Shown: positions 54,702-64,000 of the stretch, piece by piece
Position numbering within the stretch: the stretch's first letter is position 1
Layout: each line of letters begins with the position of its first letter
NCBI RefSeq assembly: GCF_000827885.1
Contig: NZ_JTKH01000024.1
Span: forward strand, 930,001 to 994,000
DNA: 64,000 nucleotides
Direction of reading: 5' to 3'
DNA from: Vibrio renipiscarius
GTDB lineage: Bacteria; Pseudomonadota; Gammaproteobacteria; Enterobacterales; Vibrionaceae
Program-made: the position numbers and the translations under genes
The notes under the pieces: model-generated
The model's input: the letters and a program-made list of their open reading frames with translations, nothing else
What the model was told of the DNA's origin: nothing
Databases searched by the model: none

Positions 54702-55619
54702 TCATGTTGTCATGAAGTGATTCGGTTGGATTTTGGCTGCGCCCCGTAACATCGCTTTGATTAAATCCCCGGCATTAAATTTTTCTAATGCTTCATGTGC
54801 CCCAACTTGTTTTGCCCGTTCAAGGCAGATTTCACTGGAAAGTGAGGTATGCAAAATGATGTAAGCGTGGGACAGTTCCGGATTGTTTTGAGTTTCGAAA
54901 GCCAATTCATAGCCGTCTAATCCGGGCATTTCAATATCGCTCACCAACAAATCGATCGCTTTTCCTTGAGCGGCGACTTCTCGCATCATTTGGAGTGCTT
55001 CTATACCGTGAGTACAGATTCGGTATGGGATGTTAATACTGTCCAATGCGTCAGCGAGTTGTTTTCGCGCAATGCTTGAGTCATCGACGAGTAAAATGTT
55101 AAGTGTTTTGAGTTTTTCTCGCTCTACATCGGTCAAGATCGGAATACGCGCCGACTCAGAAGGCGGATAAATTTTTGACAATAACAACTCAACATCGAGC
55201 ATTTGCACGATCTTCTCTTCGTAACGAGTGATGCCGGTAACAAAGACGTCTTTCCCTGCCGTGGTAGGCGATGGTTCTATATGACGCCAATTGCAATCAA
55301 TGATCTTCTCGATACCACGCACCATAAACGCAACCACCGTTCTTAAGCAGTCAGTGACGATCAGATAACAGTCATTATATTCCTCCGGTTGGATAGGGCG
55401 AAAACCGATGGCGGCAGGCATATCAATGACAGGAACGTTGAGCTCACGAATGGTTACGGTTCCAATCACATGATGGTGAGAATAGGGGATTTGTGTCGCC
55501 ACTGAAAAGGGCACGATTTCGCGAACTTTTAAAGTACCAATCGCGAACAACTGTTTGCTTGCCGTTAGAGTGAACATCAGCATGCCTTGTGATTGATTCG
55601 CTTTGCTTTTTATCGCCAT
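54702..55619 (-). CDS. cheV: Chemotaxis coupling protein CheV
   Basis: 305 aa. An N-terminal CheW-like domain (about 10-155, with VREIVPFSVATQIP and GTVTIRELNVPVID) is fused to a receiver (about 170-295) with LLVDDSS, phosphoacceptor Asp in LLVSDIEMPGLDG and Lys in ALEKFNAGD. It links chemoreceptors to CheA and is modulated by phosphorylation. It stands alone on the minus strand. Confidence 0.93.
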   Translation of the reverse strand: MAIKSKANQSQGMLMFTLTASKQLFAIGTLKVREIVPFSVATQIPYSHHHVIGTVTIRELNVPVIDMPAAIGFRPIQPEEYNDCYLIVTDCLRTVVAFMVRGIEKIIDCNWRHIEPSPTTAGKDVFVTGITRYEEKIVQMLDVELLLSKIYPPSESARIPILTDVEREKLKTLNILLVDDSSIARKQLADALDSINIPYRICTHGIEALQMMREVAAQGKAIDLLVSDIEMPGLDGYELAFETQNNPELSHAYIILHTSLSSEICLERAKQVGAHEALEKFNAGDLIKAMLRGAAKIQPNHFMTT

Positions 55620-55808
55620 TGGTTATTCTCAGATTTGAAACAGATGGCCGACATGGTAACGAAAATAAGGAAGGGTTCTATCGACCGGATCAGAGATTGG
55701 CGGAAATAAGCGGCGGGAAAGGAATGAGGAGGCAAAGGTTTGATGAAGATCGCATAAATTTTCGTTACAATTGAGCGATTAAATCCCCATTTATAAAGAG
55801 GCAGAGCC

Positions 55809-56087
55809 ATGGCGAACACAGCAGCGGCTTTACACATTTTGGTTAAGCACAAAGAACAAGCTGAAGATATTATTAAACAGCTAAAAAAAGGCGCAAAATT
55901 TCAAGCGCTAGCGAAGAAATACTCAAGTTGTCCATCGGGTAAGAATGGTGGCGATCTTGGTGAATTCCGCAAAGGCCAGATGGTGCCTCAGTTCGACAAA
56001 GTATGCTTTAGTGGTGAAACACTCGTGCCGCATCTTGTTAAAACAAAATTTGGTTGGCATGTTGTAAAGGTTTTGTATCGCACTTAG
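55809..56087 (+). CDS. ppiC: Parvulin-type peptidyl-prolyl cis-trans isomerase
   Basis: 92 aa, a stand-alone parvulin domain without a signal peptide. Conserved: [29 protein letters not shown] and the C-terminal [11 protein letters not shown]. The cytoplasmic small-parvulin form matches E. coli PpiC. A GAGGCAGAG site precedes the start, and a terminator follows. Confidence 0.95.
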   Translation: MANTAAALHILVKHKEQAEDIIKQLKKGAKFQALAKKYSSCPSGKNGGDLGEFRKGQMVPQFDKVCFSGETLVPHLVKTKFGWHVVKVLYRT

Positions 56088-56115
56088 GCTTCGCCAGTCA
56101 GAAAGTATTTTGTTA

Positions 56116-56142
56116 AAAAAAGCACCTATGGGTGCTTTTTTT
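56116..56142 (+). terminator. Terminator after ppiC
   Basis: A short hairpin (AGCACC / GGTGCT with a TATG loop) set between an A-run and a T-run. Confidence 0.85.
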
Positions 56143-56917
56143 GTATTCTGATTTTCGTAACAGCGCTGTTTTGATTATTTGGTTATATGTCATGAAGAAA
56201 AAACAAATAAATGCACGTCAAATTCTAATTCTAGAGTGATCTATTTATGGTTGTTTGTTCATATAAGATAGTTGAGGTCGTTGCATTTAACGCCATTGAA
56301 TGGGTGGTTAGTTAAGGAGGGTTTTTCAAATGCTTATTTGTATTGTTGTTTAATGAGTGTGGTTGATTGTTGTTATGTAGCATTTTCGGGGTGGCGATAA
56401 AAAGTGTATTTTCATCTTTATGCCTAAAAATCAATGTCTTATGTTTTATTGTCGATCGTTTTAATTTCACTTGTTTATGTAAGGTTATATTTATCCTTAT
56501 AAATTAAGCGGGTAATGAATAGGTGGTTTCCTTCGTAATAAAACCACTTTATAAATATGGTTAATGGCCTCCCTACACGATTTTTATTCTCATGTGCAAA
56601 TAATATTCTTATAAGTAATACACATCTAACATTTTTAGATAGAGTTATCTTAAAACTATTTCAAAATGTTCTTTTGGGTTTTCTATATTTTAACAAATTG
56701 TGTATAAAGTGTTTTGAGTCTGATTTTAAATCTAATGTCGAACAACAATAATAGTAAGATTACACCGATTACATGTTAATAGGGTGTTAAGTAATTGTTA
56801 TTTTAATCTTCGTTGTTTTCTTTTGATATTGACATTTTTTAAGGTTTGGATCGTCAGTCAGAGTTGTAATTGTCCTATTTTACAATGTCTTATCAGCGAT
56901 CTTCATAGGGAGGATGA
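56143..56917. other. Long AT-rich region upstream of cyoA
   Basis: About 775 bases without a supported gene, markedly AT-rich. It must contain the cyo promoter. A small hairpin (GTGGTTT / AAACCAC at 56523-56547, 11-base loop) is present. A 64-aa frame at 56557-56751 has no ribosome binding site and an atypical composition and was not accepted. Confidence 0.4.
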
Positions 56918-57802
56918 ATGAAGATTAAATGTAACACTAAGGTTGCATTAATGTTAACTGCAGTGTTGTCACTGGTTTTATTAGGCCTACTTTTTAGTAC
57001 CAACATGGTACTTTTCGACCCGAAAGGACCGATAGGGGAAGCTCAACAGTCCCTAATCGTGACCTCAGTTCTTTTGATGGCGATCATCATTGTGCCCGTC
57101 CTGTTTATGTCTGTGTACTTTCCTTATAAGTACCGCCATACCAACACTGAAGCAGAGTATAAGCCTAACTGGGAGCACTCGACCAAAATAGAAATTATTG
57201 TTTGGGCGGTGCCTTGTTTGATCATTCTGGCGCTCGGTTGGGTGACTTACCATTCAACTTTTGCTCTTGATCCACGCAAAGACATTGTGTCAGACAAAAA
57301 GCCATTAACCATTCAAGTGGTGGCGATGAACTGGAAGTGGTTGTTTATCTATCCTGAGCAGCAAATTGCCACTGTGAATGAAGTTCGCTTTCCTATCGAT
57401 CGTCCGGTTGAGTTTTTGGTGACCTCGGATACCACAATGAACTCTTTTTTCATTCCTCAACTAGGCAGTCAGGTTTATGCGATGGCGGGTATGGAGAATC
57501 GAGTGAACTTATTGGCTAGCGAGCAAGGAATCTATCGTGGCGTATCGGCAAACTACAGTGGATACGGTTTCGCCAACATGCGTTTTAAAGCGCACGCGAC
57601 CGACGAAGCTGCGTTTGGGCAGTGGATTAGTGATGTGAAAGCGGCGGATGCCCAACTGGACGAAGAGACTTACGCAGGGCTGACGGCCAATGCGAAAGAG
57701 CAAATCAAAGTGCCTCATCCTGTTACGTACTACGCCTCAGTGGAACCACTGAAATTCAAGGACATTATCGAAAAGCATTCAGGAGCGCAAAATGGCTTAT
57801 AA
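56918..57802 (+). CDS. cyoA: Cytochrome bo3-type quinol oxidase subunit II
   Basis: 294 aa with an N-terminal signal or anchor segment and two membrane spans, then a periplasmic cupredoxin-like domain. The segment [22 protein letters not shown] is conserved with CyoA, and the CuA ligands (Cys-Cys, His, Met) of cytochrome c oxidases are absent, so this is a quinol oxidase. There is no lipobox Cys, unlike E. coli CyoA. GGGAGG precedes the start. It overlaps cyoB by 11 bases. Confidence 0.93.
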   Translation: MKIKCNTKVALMLTAVLSLVLLGLLFSTNMVLFDPKGPIGEAQQSLIVTSVLLMAIIIVPVLFMSVYFPYKYRHTNTEAEYKPNWEHSTKIEIIVWAVPCLIILALGWVTYHSTFALDPRKDIVSDKKPLTIQVVAMNWKWLFIYPEQQIATVNEVRFPIDRPVEFLVTSDTTMNSFFIPQLGSQVYAMAGMENRVNLLASEQGIYRGVSANYSGYGFANMRFKAHATDEAAFGQWISDVKAADAQLDEETYAGLTANAKEQIKVPHPVTYYASVEPLKFKDIIEKHSGAQNGL

Positions 57803-59897
57803 AGGCGATGTTTACGCCGAAGCGGATCCCATTTTCGGCAAATTAAATTGGGATGTTATTCCTTTTCAAGACCCGGTTATCTTACCGGTACTACTTGCTG
57901 TTGTATTTGGTGGGGTGGGTCTACTCGGTTTGATCACTTACATGGGTAAGTGGAAGTATTTGTGGCAAAACTGGCTCACATCGGTTGACCACAAACGCAT
58001 CGGTATCATGTACATCATTGTCGCGCTGGTCATGATGGTTCGTGGTTTCTCAGACGCGATTTTAATGCGTTCTCAGCAGGCGGCCGCCACGATTGATGCT
58101 TCCTATTTGCCGCCTGAGCATTACGACCAAATTTTTACCGCCCACGGCGTTATTATGATTTTCTTCGTGGCGATGCCTTTGGTCGTGGGATTGATGAATA
58201 TTATCGTTCCGCTTCAGATTGGTGCTCGTGACGTCGCCTTTCCGTTCCTTAACTCACTGAGCTTTTGGTTCTTTGTGGTTGGCGCGATTTTGATCAATCT
58301 ATCGTTGTTCGTGGGTGAGTTTGCGGCCACGGGTTGGTTGGCGTATCCACCATTATCAGGAATGGAGTACAGCCCTTGGGTTGGGGTCGATTACTGGCTC
58401 TGGTCTCTACAGATTTCAGGGATTGGTACTTTGCTCACCGGTGTTAACTTTGTGGTGACCATTATCCGAATGCGCGCTCCGGGCATGAAACTGATGCAAA
58501 TGCCGGTCTTCACATGGACGGCACTCTGCTCAAATGCGCTGATTGTACTCGCGTTCCCGATCTTAACCGTTACGCTGACGTTGCTAACGCTTGATCGTTA
58601 TGCCGGCACCCATTTCTTTACCAATGACATGGGCGGCAACCAAATGATGTACGTCAACCTCATTTGGGCATGGGGTCACCCAGAAGTGTATATCTTGATC
58701 TTACCTGCGTTTGGTATCTTTTCTGAAGTATGTGCAACGTTCTCTCGCAAGCGTTTATTTGGTTATACCTCACTGGTGTGGGCAACCGCGGTTATTACGA
58801 TCCTTTCGTTTGTGGTTTGGTTGCATCACTTCTTTACCATGGGCGCAGGTGCGAGTGTGAATGCCTTCTTTGGCATTGCCACCATGATTATTTCGATACC
58901 CACCGGGGTCAAAATATTCAATTGGCTGTTTACGATGTACAAAGGGCGAGTGGAGTTTACCGCGAGTATGTGGTGGACAATTGCTTTTCTGATCACCTTT
59001 ACCATTGGGGGCATGACGGGTGTGATGCTGGCCGTACCGGCTGCAAACTTTGTCTTACATAACAGCTTGTTTGTTATCGCTCACTTCCACAACGTGATCA
59101 TTGGTGGTGCGGTATTTGGTTACTTTGCCGGTATCACATACTGGTTCCCTAAAGCGACTGGCTTTATGTTAGATGAAAAACTGGGCAAGTTGTCTTGTGC
59201 ATTATGGACGATTGGCTTCTTTGTTGCCTTTATGCCGGTTTATGTATTGGGCTTTAACGGAATGACCCGTCGCTTGAACGTGGCCGATAATCCTGAGTGG
59301 GCGCCGTTATTATGGATTGCCGCATTTGGTGTGTGCATCATCGCAGCCGGCATCGCCACCCAGTTTTACCAAGTTTATGTCAGCATTCGAGATCGTAAGC
59401 AGAATCTGGATACCACCGGCGACCCTTGGGATGGTCGAACCCTGGAATGGGCGACATCGTCACCACCGCCATTCTATAACTTCGCGACGTTACCGAAAAT
59501 ACATGATCGTGATGAACACTATTACCGCAAAGAAAATGGCATGGCGTATCAGAAGCCTGATCGCTACAAGCGTATTCATATGCCGAAGAATACTTGGGCT
59601 GGAGTGGTGATCAGTGCGTTCTCATTAGCCTTTGGTTTTGCCTTTGTTTGGCATATTTGGTGGATGGTTATCTTTGGTGCACTGGGTATGGTGGCGTCTT
59701 GGATTGCATACAGCTTTGAGCGCAGTAAAGATTACTACGTCGAAGTCTCGGAAGTGGAAGCACTTGAGCACCCTCACTTAGAAAACGTTTATCAAGCAAG
59801 GCCAGAATTTGGCGCGGCCTCGTCTCGTGATGATCGTGATGATGAAGACGACACCGATAATGATAACGATCTTAAACCTGTAGATGCGACGGCATAG
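57792..59897 (+). CDS. cyoB: Cytochrome bo3-type quinol oxidase subunit I
   Basis: 701 aa, with the heme-copper core and 14 or so membrane spans. Visible: the [15 protein letters not shown] entry, HGVIMIFF, the CuB/His-Tyr segment [28 protein letters not shown] and the heme-ligand segment [17 protein letters not shown]. It reduces O2 to water and pumps protons. An acidic C-terminal tail ([14 protein letters not shown]) extends beyond the last span and differs from E. coli CyoB. Confidence 0.96.
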   Translation: MAYKGDVYAEADPIFGKLNWDVIPFQDPVILPVLLAVVFGGVGLLGLITYMGKWKYLWQNWLTSVDHKRIGIMYIIVALVMMVRGFSDAILMRSQQAAATIDASYLPPEHYDQIFTAHGVIMIFFVAMPLVVGLMNIIVPLQIGARDVAFPFLNSLSFWFFVVGAILINLSLFVGEFAATGWLAYPPLSGMEYSPWVGVDYWLWSLQISGIGTLLTGVNFVVTIIRMRAPGMKLMQMPVFTWTALCSNALIVLAFPILTVTLTLLTLDRYAGTHFFTNDMGGNQMMYVNLIWAWGHPEVYILILPAFGIFSEVCATFSRKRLFGYTSLVWATAVITILSFVVWLHHFFTMGAGASVNAFFGIATMIISIPTGVKIFNWLFTMYKGRVEFTASMWWTIAFLITFTIGGMTGVMLAVPAANFVLHNSLFVIAHFHNVIIGGAVFGYFAGITYWFPKATGFMLDEKLGKLSCALWTIGFFVAFMPVYVLGFNGMTRRLNVADNPEWAPLLWIAAFGVCIIAAGIATQFYQVYVSIRDRKQNLDTTGDPWDGRTLEWATSSPPPFYNFATLPKIHDRDEHYYRKENGMAYQKPDRYKRIHMPKNTWAGVVISAFSLAFGFAFVWHIWWMVIFGALGMVASWIAYSFERSKDYYVEVSEVEALEHPHLENVYQARPEFGAASSRDDRDDEDDTDNDNDLKPVDATA

Positions 59898-59911
59898 GGA
59901 GCTAGCGAATT

Positions 59912-60553
59912 ATGACGGCAATTATAGATGAAACTCTAAAGGAGCCGGTATCCGCACCGGCGGAACCTGAGGCTCATGACGATCATGATCATCATGATTA
60001 TGCGGGCGATACCGTATTTGGTTTTTGGATTTACATCCTGAGCGACTGCTTACTGTTTGGTACCTTATTTGCAGTATTTGCAGTGTTCTCGAATAGCTTT
60101 GCGGGCATTGTTGAACCGAGAGAACTGTTTAATTTGTGGTTCGTTGCGGGTGGGACTGCGTTATTGCTTTTAAGTAGTTTCACCTTTGGCATGGGTATGC
60201 TGAAGGCGCAAGCACATGACATGAAAGGGACGATGCGCTGGCTAGGGATTACGTTTGCGCTTGGTCTCGGTTTCTTGGTCATGGAGCTGTACGAGTTCCA
60301 CCATTTCACTGCCGCAGGCGCAACGTTTGATAGCAGTGCTTATTGGTCCTCGTTTTATGCGTTAGTTGCGACGCACGGTCTTCACGTCTTCGCGGGATTG
60401 GTATGGATGATCGTCTTGTATTTCCACTTTAAACGTGACGGCTTTACCGAAGACAACCAAGCGCGCCTAAGCTGTTTGAGCTTGTTCTGGCACTTCTTGG
60501 ATGTGATTTGGATTTGTGTCTTTAGCGTTGTTTACTTGATGGGAGTGTTGTAA
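59912..60553 (+). CDS. cyoC: Cytochrome bo3-type quinol oxidase subunit III
   Basis: 213 aa with five membrane spans and the subunit III pattern (FGFWIYILSDCLLFGTLFAV, ATHGLHVFAGLVWM, FWHFLDVIWICVF). The N-terminus is His/Asp-rich (EAHDDHDHHDYAG), which may bind metal but is probably incidental. It overlaps cyoD by one base. Confidence 0.95.
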   Translation: MTAIIDETLKEPVSAPAEPEAHDDHDHHDYAGDTVFGFWIYILSDCLLFGTLFAVFAVFSNSFAGIVEPRELFNLWFVAGGTALLLLSSFTFGMGMLKAQAHDMKGTMRWLGITFALGLGFLVMELYEFHHFTAAGATFDSSAYWSSFYALVATHGLHVFAGLVWMIVLYFHFKRDGFTEDNQARLSCLSLFWHFLDVIWICVFSVVYLMGVL

Positions 60554-60891
60554 TGGGGCAGGCACATGGACAAAGTCATGCAGGTCAAGCGCATGGCAGT
60601 GTAAAAGAATATGTAACGGGTTTGGTTTACTCGATCGTTTTAACCATTATTCCATTTTCGATGGTGATGTTCGATTTGGGTTCCACACAGTTAACGATTG
60701 CGGTCATTATGGTGACAGCAATCGCACAAATATTGGTTCAATTAATTTTCTTTCTTCATATGAACACGTCTTCTGAGCAGATGTGGAATACCACATCGGC
60801 GGTTTTTGTAGTGGTGATTGTTGCCATTATTTTAATCGGCTCGCTTTGGATTATGGAGCACTTAAACCACAACATGCTGATGGGACACTAG
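60553..60891 (+). CDS. cyoD: Cytochrome bo3-type quinol oxidase subunit IV
   Basis: 112 aa with three membrane spans. The segment VQLIFFLHMNTSSEQMWN is the CyoD hallmark. Its start overlaps the cyoC stop, so translation is coupled. Confidence 0.95.
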   Translation: MGQAHGQSHAGQAHGSVKEYVTGLVYSIVLTIIPFSMVMFDLGSTQLTIAVIMVTAIAQILVQLIFFLHMNTSSEQMWNTTSAVFVVVIVAIILIGSLWIMEHLNHNMLMGH

Positions 60892-60900
60892 CCAATAATT

Positions 60901-61821
60901 ATGACCTTAAATCATTATATTCAATTGACTAAACCGGGCATTATCCGTGGCAACTTAGTTGCTGCGGCTGCAGGCTTCTTTCTTGCCTCTCAAGGGCAGA
61001 TTGATTGGCTGATGTTTGCTGCGGTGTGTATAGGGACCAGCTTAATCGTTGCATCAGGCTGTGTATTTAATAACTATGTTGATAGAGATATCGACGCAAA
61101 AATGAAGCGTACGTGTCAGCGCGAGTTAGTGCAGAAAACCGTACCGGTTTCGCACGCTTTGATCTTGGCCAGTGTATTAGGATTGGCGGGTTTTCTTAGC
61201 CTGTATCTCTTTACCTCGATGATGGCATTTGCATTTGGCGTGTTGGGCTTTGCTGTTTATGTCGGGCTCTACACCTTGCACTATAAACGTCAGTCGGTTC
61301 ACGGCACGCTTATTGGTGGTTTATCAGGTGCTTGCCCACCGGTGATTGGCTATTGCGCAGTGGCAGGGCAATTGGATATGGGTGCTGTTATCCTCTTCAT
61401 TACGTTCTGTATCTGGCAAATTCCTCACTCTTACGCGATTGCGATCTATCGTTTTAATGACTACAAAGCCGCCTCAATTCCGGTACTCCCGATTCAAGAA
61501 GGCATTGCGACTGCGCGTTACCACATTATCGGTTATATCGTAGCGTTTGCCGCCGCGACCTTTGCGTTGACTTACCTTGGTTACGCCGGAAGTTGGTATG
61601 CGTTAGGCATGGGTCTAGTCAGCTTATATTGGCTTTATTTGGCAAAAGTGAGTTTTCAAAAAATGCCCGCTGAGCAATGGGGCAAGCAGTTAACCATTTT
61701 TTCGATCGTCAGTATCATGGTGTTCTGCGTATTGATCTCGGTTGATTTTTCAACGCCAGAGGCGTCGACAAGTGAGCAATTTGCTTGCGTTATTACGCTG
61801 TTTGATGGGATGAAATCATGA
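60901..61821 (+). CDS. cyoE: Protoheme IX farnesyltransferase
   Basis: 306 aa, a polytopic UbiA-family prenyltransferase with the Asp-rich motif NNYVDRDIDAKMKRT and the second motif YRFNDYKAASIPVLP. It makes heme O for the oxidase. Ten bases follow the cyoD stop; its end overlaps the Sco gene by four bases. Confidence 0.95.
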   Translation: MTLNHYIQLTKPGIIRGNLVAAAAGFFLASQGQIDWLMFAAVCIGTSLIVASGCVFNNYVDRDIDAKMKRTCQRELVQKTVPVSHALILASVLGLAGFLSLYLFTSMMAFAFGVLGFAVYVGLYTLHYKRQSVHGTLIGGLSGACPPVIGYCAVAGQLDMGAVILFITFCIWQIPHSYAIAIYRFNDYKAASIPVLPIQEGIATARYHIIGYIVAFAAATFALTYLGYAGSWYALGMGLVSLYWLYLAKVSFQKMPAEQWGKQLTIFSIVSIMVFCVLISVDFSTPEASTSEQFACVITLFDGMKS

Positions 61822-62423
61822 CAAAAAATCCTGGTAGATGGGTGTTACTTGCTGGCGTACTGGCGCTAGCAGGTATTCTTGCACTGTACTTTTATAATTC
61901 AACCATTCCTATCGGCGAAAAACCGCGCCAGTTGAAAGATTTGGGAGGGGATTTTAGTTTGAACAGCGCTGACGGTACGGCCAATTTAGATCAGCATCAA
62001 GGCCAGGTTGTGGTGTTGTATTTTGGTTTTCTAAATTGCGCTGAAGTGTGTCCCTCTTCAATGGGCGTCATGTCGGCTGCATTTAAACAAGTTGATCAAC
62101 AGTATTATGATGATATTCAGGGGTTCTTTGTCAGTGTCGATCCGGGCCGTGATGATCTGAATTCATTAAAGGATTTCGCGCAATATTTCGACCCAAGAAT
62201 GCTGGGAGTGACAGGCACTGAAGAAGAGATCAAACAACTCACCCAACAATACGGCGTCTATTTTGATTTGGTGAATATGGAATCCTCGGAGCTTGCTTAC
62301 ACCGTCGATCATGCTTCACGTTTTTATATCATTAATCAGCAAGGCCAATTGGTTGACTCTATGAGCCATAGCACGACACCGATTGAATTGGCTGCGCGTA
62401 TTGAACGAGAATTAAGGAAATAA
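61818..62423 (+). CDS. SCO1/SenC-family copper metallochaperone
   Basis: 201 aa with one N-terminal membrane anchor (WVLLAGVLALAGILALYFY) and a thioredoxin-like periplasmic domain. The copper site is complete: CAEVC (CxxxC) and the His in TVDHASRFYII. ATGA coupling with cyoE places it in the oxidase operon. Since the oxidase lacks CuA, a role in CuB delivery is likely. Confidence 0.93.
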   Translation: MTKNPGRWVLLAGVLALAGILALYFYNSTIPIGEKPRQLKDLGGDFSLNSADGTANLDQHQGQVVVLYFGFLNCAEVCPSSMGVMSAAFKQVDQQYYDDIQGFFVSVDPGRDDLNSLKDFAQYFDPRMLGVTGTEEEIKQLTQQYGVYFDLVNMESSELAYTVDHASRFYIINQQGQLVDSMSHSTTPIELAARIERELRK

Positions 62424-62485
62424 CGCGTTGTTAAGCCGTTCTGAGCAGTCACTATTCTGAACAATCACTACAAGGTAGGAAGTTT

Positions 62486-63007
62486 ATGAAGTCTCCAATC
62501 CTAACACTCTCTCTTGCGCTGATACTCAGTGCTGCCCCTACGCTAGCCAGTGCGCATGCTCATGCCGAGGTACAAGATGGTGATGGGCTTAAAAACACGC
62601 ATCAACTCTCCACAACAGATGCTCAATCTCAACAAGCTCAAATTGATCACCTACAAGTTGAGAACGCTTACGTCAAAGCAACGATTCCGGGAATAAAAGT
62701 CAGCTCGGGCTATATGAAAATGACGAATACCGGTGAGTCACCCATTCGTATTGTTGCGGTCGAAACGAGCGCTGCGAAACACGCCGAAATTCACAGAATG
62801 TTTATGCGCGATAGCAAAATGGCAATGCGTAAAGTGGATTCGATTGAAATCCAGCCAAAGCAAACTTTTGAGCTTACGCCGGGTGGGTTTCATTTGATGT
62901 TCATGGGTGTCGCACAACAATTTAAAGCCAATGAGTCGATTTCTTTGACATTGATAGAAGAGGGCGGCTCACGTCATTCAATCAACATGCCCATAGTGAA
63001 GGAATAG
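62486..63007 (+). CDS. Periplasmic copper chaperone PCuAC family
   Basis: 173 aa with a signal peptide (SPILTLSLALILSAAPTLASA). The metal motif H-x10-M-x21-H-x-M is exact, beginning at the His of AEIHRMF and ending HLM in GGFHLMFMG. A His-rich stretch (AHAHAEVQDGD) follows the cleavage site and may also bind copper. Together with the Sco gene it probably supplies copper to the Cyo oxidase. An AAGGTAGGAAG site precedes the start. Confidence 0.93.
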   Translation: MKSPILTLSLALILSAAPTLASAHAHAEVQDGDGLKNTHQLSTTDAQSQQAQIDHLQVENAYVKATIPGIKVSSGYMKMTNTGESPIRIVAVETSAAKHAEIHRMFMRDSKMAMRKVDSIEIQPKQTFELTPGGFHLMFMGVAQQFKANESISLTLIEEGGSRHSINMPIVKE

Positions 63008-63143
63008 GCATGCTTCATTCTATTTTAAGTGGCAGTGTATTGACTCTCGTAAACCTCGCTTCAGCGCCCAGAGATGCGCGAGGCTTTGTTTGTCGTTTAT
63101 CTGCCCCTTTAAGTTGTTTGAAGATAGGAGTGAGGAGTCAGTG

Positions 63144-63743
63144 ATGAAGCGATTGGATCTAATCAAGATGAAACGAAGTAAGTTGAAACTGATACAGGTG
63201 CAATTAAGCCAAGTGAAGCTAAAAACAGCGCTATGTGGGCTGGTGCTATCGTTCACAAGCTTACAGGGCGTCGCACAGGTAGCGCCCGAATATTCGACGT
63301 CGATGGATATCATTGCGGATAAGCAGTCATTACCGTGCAATTCAGAGCTGCGAGTGCTTGCCCAGCAGGCTTTAAAGAAAAATCCCCATCGTTTAATTGG
63401 TTATCAAGAAGTGCCCGATGATGTGCATTTGTATAATGCGTTAGCGGTGACGCAATACCGCGACCGAAAAAGCCATGTTTCCTTTCATGGGGTAAAAAAC
63501 AGTGCTGGTGGGTGTGATACTTCCGTCACGGAAAGCTACGTCTTACAAACCTCCTGCAGTGACGCGCGTCATGAAGCGTTTAGTAAGTGGGCATTTGAAG
63601 GTCGACTCGATGCTATGACATCGGTCTTGCGCGATAAGCGGGATGAATCAAAGCAAGCCTTTTTAACCGATCAGCCGCCGACGCTTTGTTTGGTGACAAC
63701 ACGAAAGGTGATCTTTAATCCGGTCACGAGTGATATTGAGTGA
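63144..63743 (+). CDS. Exported protein of unknown function
   Basis: 199 aa. A basic N-terminus is followed by a hydrophobic stretch (TALCGLVLSFTSLQGVAQVA) that looks like a signal peptide with an extended n-region. The mature part has four to five Cys spread along it and ends ITLVTTRKVIFNP-like VTTRKVIFNPVTSDIE. No family was recognised. ATG 63144 has GAGGAG at the correct distance; the frame extending to 63090 does not. It follows the PCuAC gene by about 136 bases. Confidence 0.7.
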   Translation: MKRLDLIKMKRSKLKLIQVQLSQVKLKTALCGLVLSFTSLQGVAQVAPEYSTSMDIIADKQSLPCNSELRVLAQQALKKNPHRLIGYQEVPDDVHLYNALAVTQYRDRKSHVSFHGVKNSAGGCDTSVTESYVLQTSCSDARHEAFSKWAFEGRLDAMTSVLRDKRDESKQAFLTDQPPTLCLVTTRKVIFNPVTSDIE

Positions 63744-63756
63744 GATGTCGAGTAAT

Positions 63757-63790
63757 AAAAAAGCAGCGCCTTTTCAGGCGCTGCTTTTTT
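63757..63790. terminator. Bidirectional terminator between convergent genes
   Basis: A 14-bp stem (AAAAAAGCAGCGCC / GGCGCTGCTTTTTT) with a six-base loop, serving the unknown exported protein and the lipid A acyltransferase. Confidence 0.9.
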
Positions 63791-63807
63791 AATGTTTGAG
63801 CGGAGTA

Positions 63808-64000
63808 TTAAACGTAGAGACACGCTTCGCCTTCAGGGCGAGTTTTGAAACGGCGATGCAACCACATGTATTGGCTTGGTGCTGCCATGATCGATGTCTC
63901 AACCGCTTTATTAATAAAGATAGCGGCTTCGGTCTCATCATCTCTTGGAAAGCCTTCCAAGAATGGATGAATAGTCAAAATGTAATGATCGTTTTCATCT
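63808..64000 (-). CDS. LpxL/LpxP-type Kdo2-lipid IVA acyltransferase (partial, 3' end only)
   Basis: Only the last 63 codons are in the window; the gene continues beyond 64000. The visible C-terminus carries the LpxL-family ending [20 protein letters not shown], preceded by [20 protein letters not shown]. These enzymes add a secondary acyl chain to lipid A at the inner membrane. Whether it is LpxL or LpxP cannot be decided from the fragment. Confidence 0.85.
   Translation of the reverse strand, partial: DENDHYILTIHPFLEGFPRDDETEAAIFINKAVETSIMAAPSQYMWLHRRFKTRPEGEACLYV

Noticed and set aside
56557..56751. 64-aa open frame upstream of cyoA
   Set aside because: No ribosome binding site, AT-driven composition and no recognisable features.
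56918..59897. Cytochrome c oxidase (CtaCD) instead of quinol oxidase
   Set aside because: Subunit II lacks the CuA Cys-Cys/His/Met ligands and the gene order is cyoABCDE.
1..64000. tRNA, rRNA, insertion sequences, prophage or integron attachment sites
   Set aside because: None found on reading both strands; no transposase or integrase motifs in any translated frame.

Overview
The window looks like a stretch of a Vibrio (Vibrionaceae) genome. The evidence is a cyo quinol oxidase with Sco and PCuAC, nirBD-nirC-cobA, phhAB, sdaA, CheV, small DUF2986 and DUF3316 proteins typical of Vibrio, and a VpsT/CsgD-like regulator. The mix of accessory metabolism and signalling genes would suit chromosome II, but that is inference. 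No rRNA, tRNA, CRISPR array, transposase or integrase was seen.

Layout. 1-6465: a VpsT-like LuxR regulator, an SDR reductase, a cNMP/CBS/DUF294 signalling protein coupled to a DnaQ-like exonuclease, and a BCCT transporter ending in a perfect terminator. 6859-31611: a large accessory region for surface and matrix functions. It holds a periplasmic DUF3131 protein, a DUF218-like protein, a two-gene type I secretion system (ABC + HlyD) with a small coupled zinc-ribbon membrane protein, and a convergent 1619-aa RTX repeat protein. Next come a predicted outer-membrane barrel with an internal duplication and, divergent from it, a long unidirectional run: REC-PP2C phosphatase, STAS antagonist, NDP-sugar pyrophosphorylase, HATPase anti-sigma-type kinase, cellulose-synthase-like GT2, three DUF3131 proteins, an unknown exported protein, a GH16 glucanase and a second GT-A glycosyltransferase. 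I read this as a synthase-dependent exopolysaccharide system, probably a beta-glucan, controlled by a partner-switching module and accompanied by a type I-secreted matrix protein. It is the most interesting part of the window.

31800-41980: a VieB-like receiver protein, a CDF transporter with altered metal ligands, a LysR regulator, a methyltransferase, acetoacetyl-CoA synthetase, phenylalanine hydroxylase with its pterin dehydratase, an SH3-like protein and a YjjG-type nucleotidase. 42100-46950: NADH nitrite reductase, nitrite channel and SUMT for siroheme, behind an FNR-like site. 47190-56142: a degenerate HD-GYP protein, a NYN protein, small Vibrio proteins, a POT-like transporter, serine deaminase, a DUF218 protein, a DUF333 lipoprotein, CheV and a parvulin. 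56918-63743: cyoABCDE, Sco, PCuAC and one unknown exported protein. The window ends inside an LpxL-family acyltransferase on the minus strand.

Start sites were chosen from Shine-Dalgarno spacing; several differ from the longest open frame. Functions are assigned from recognised motifs only, with no database search.
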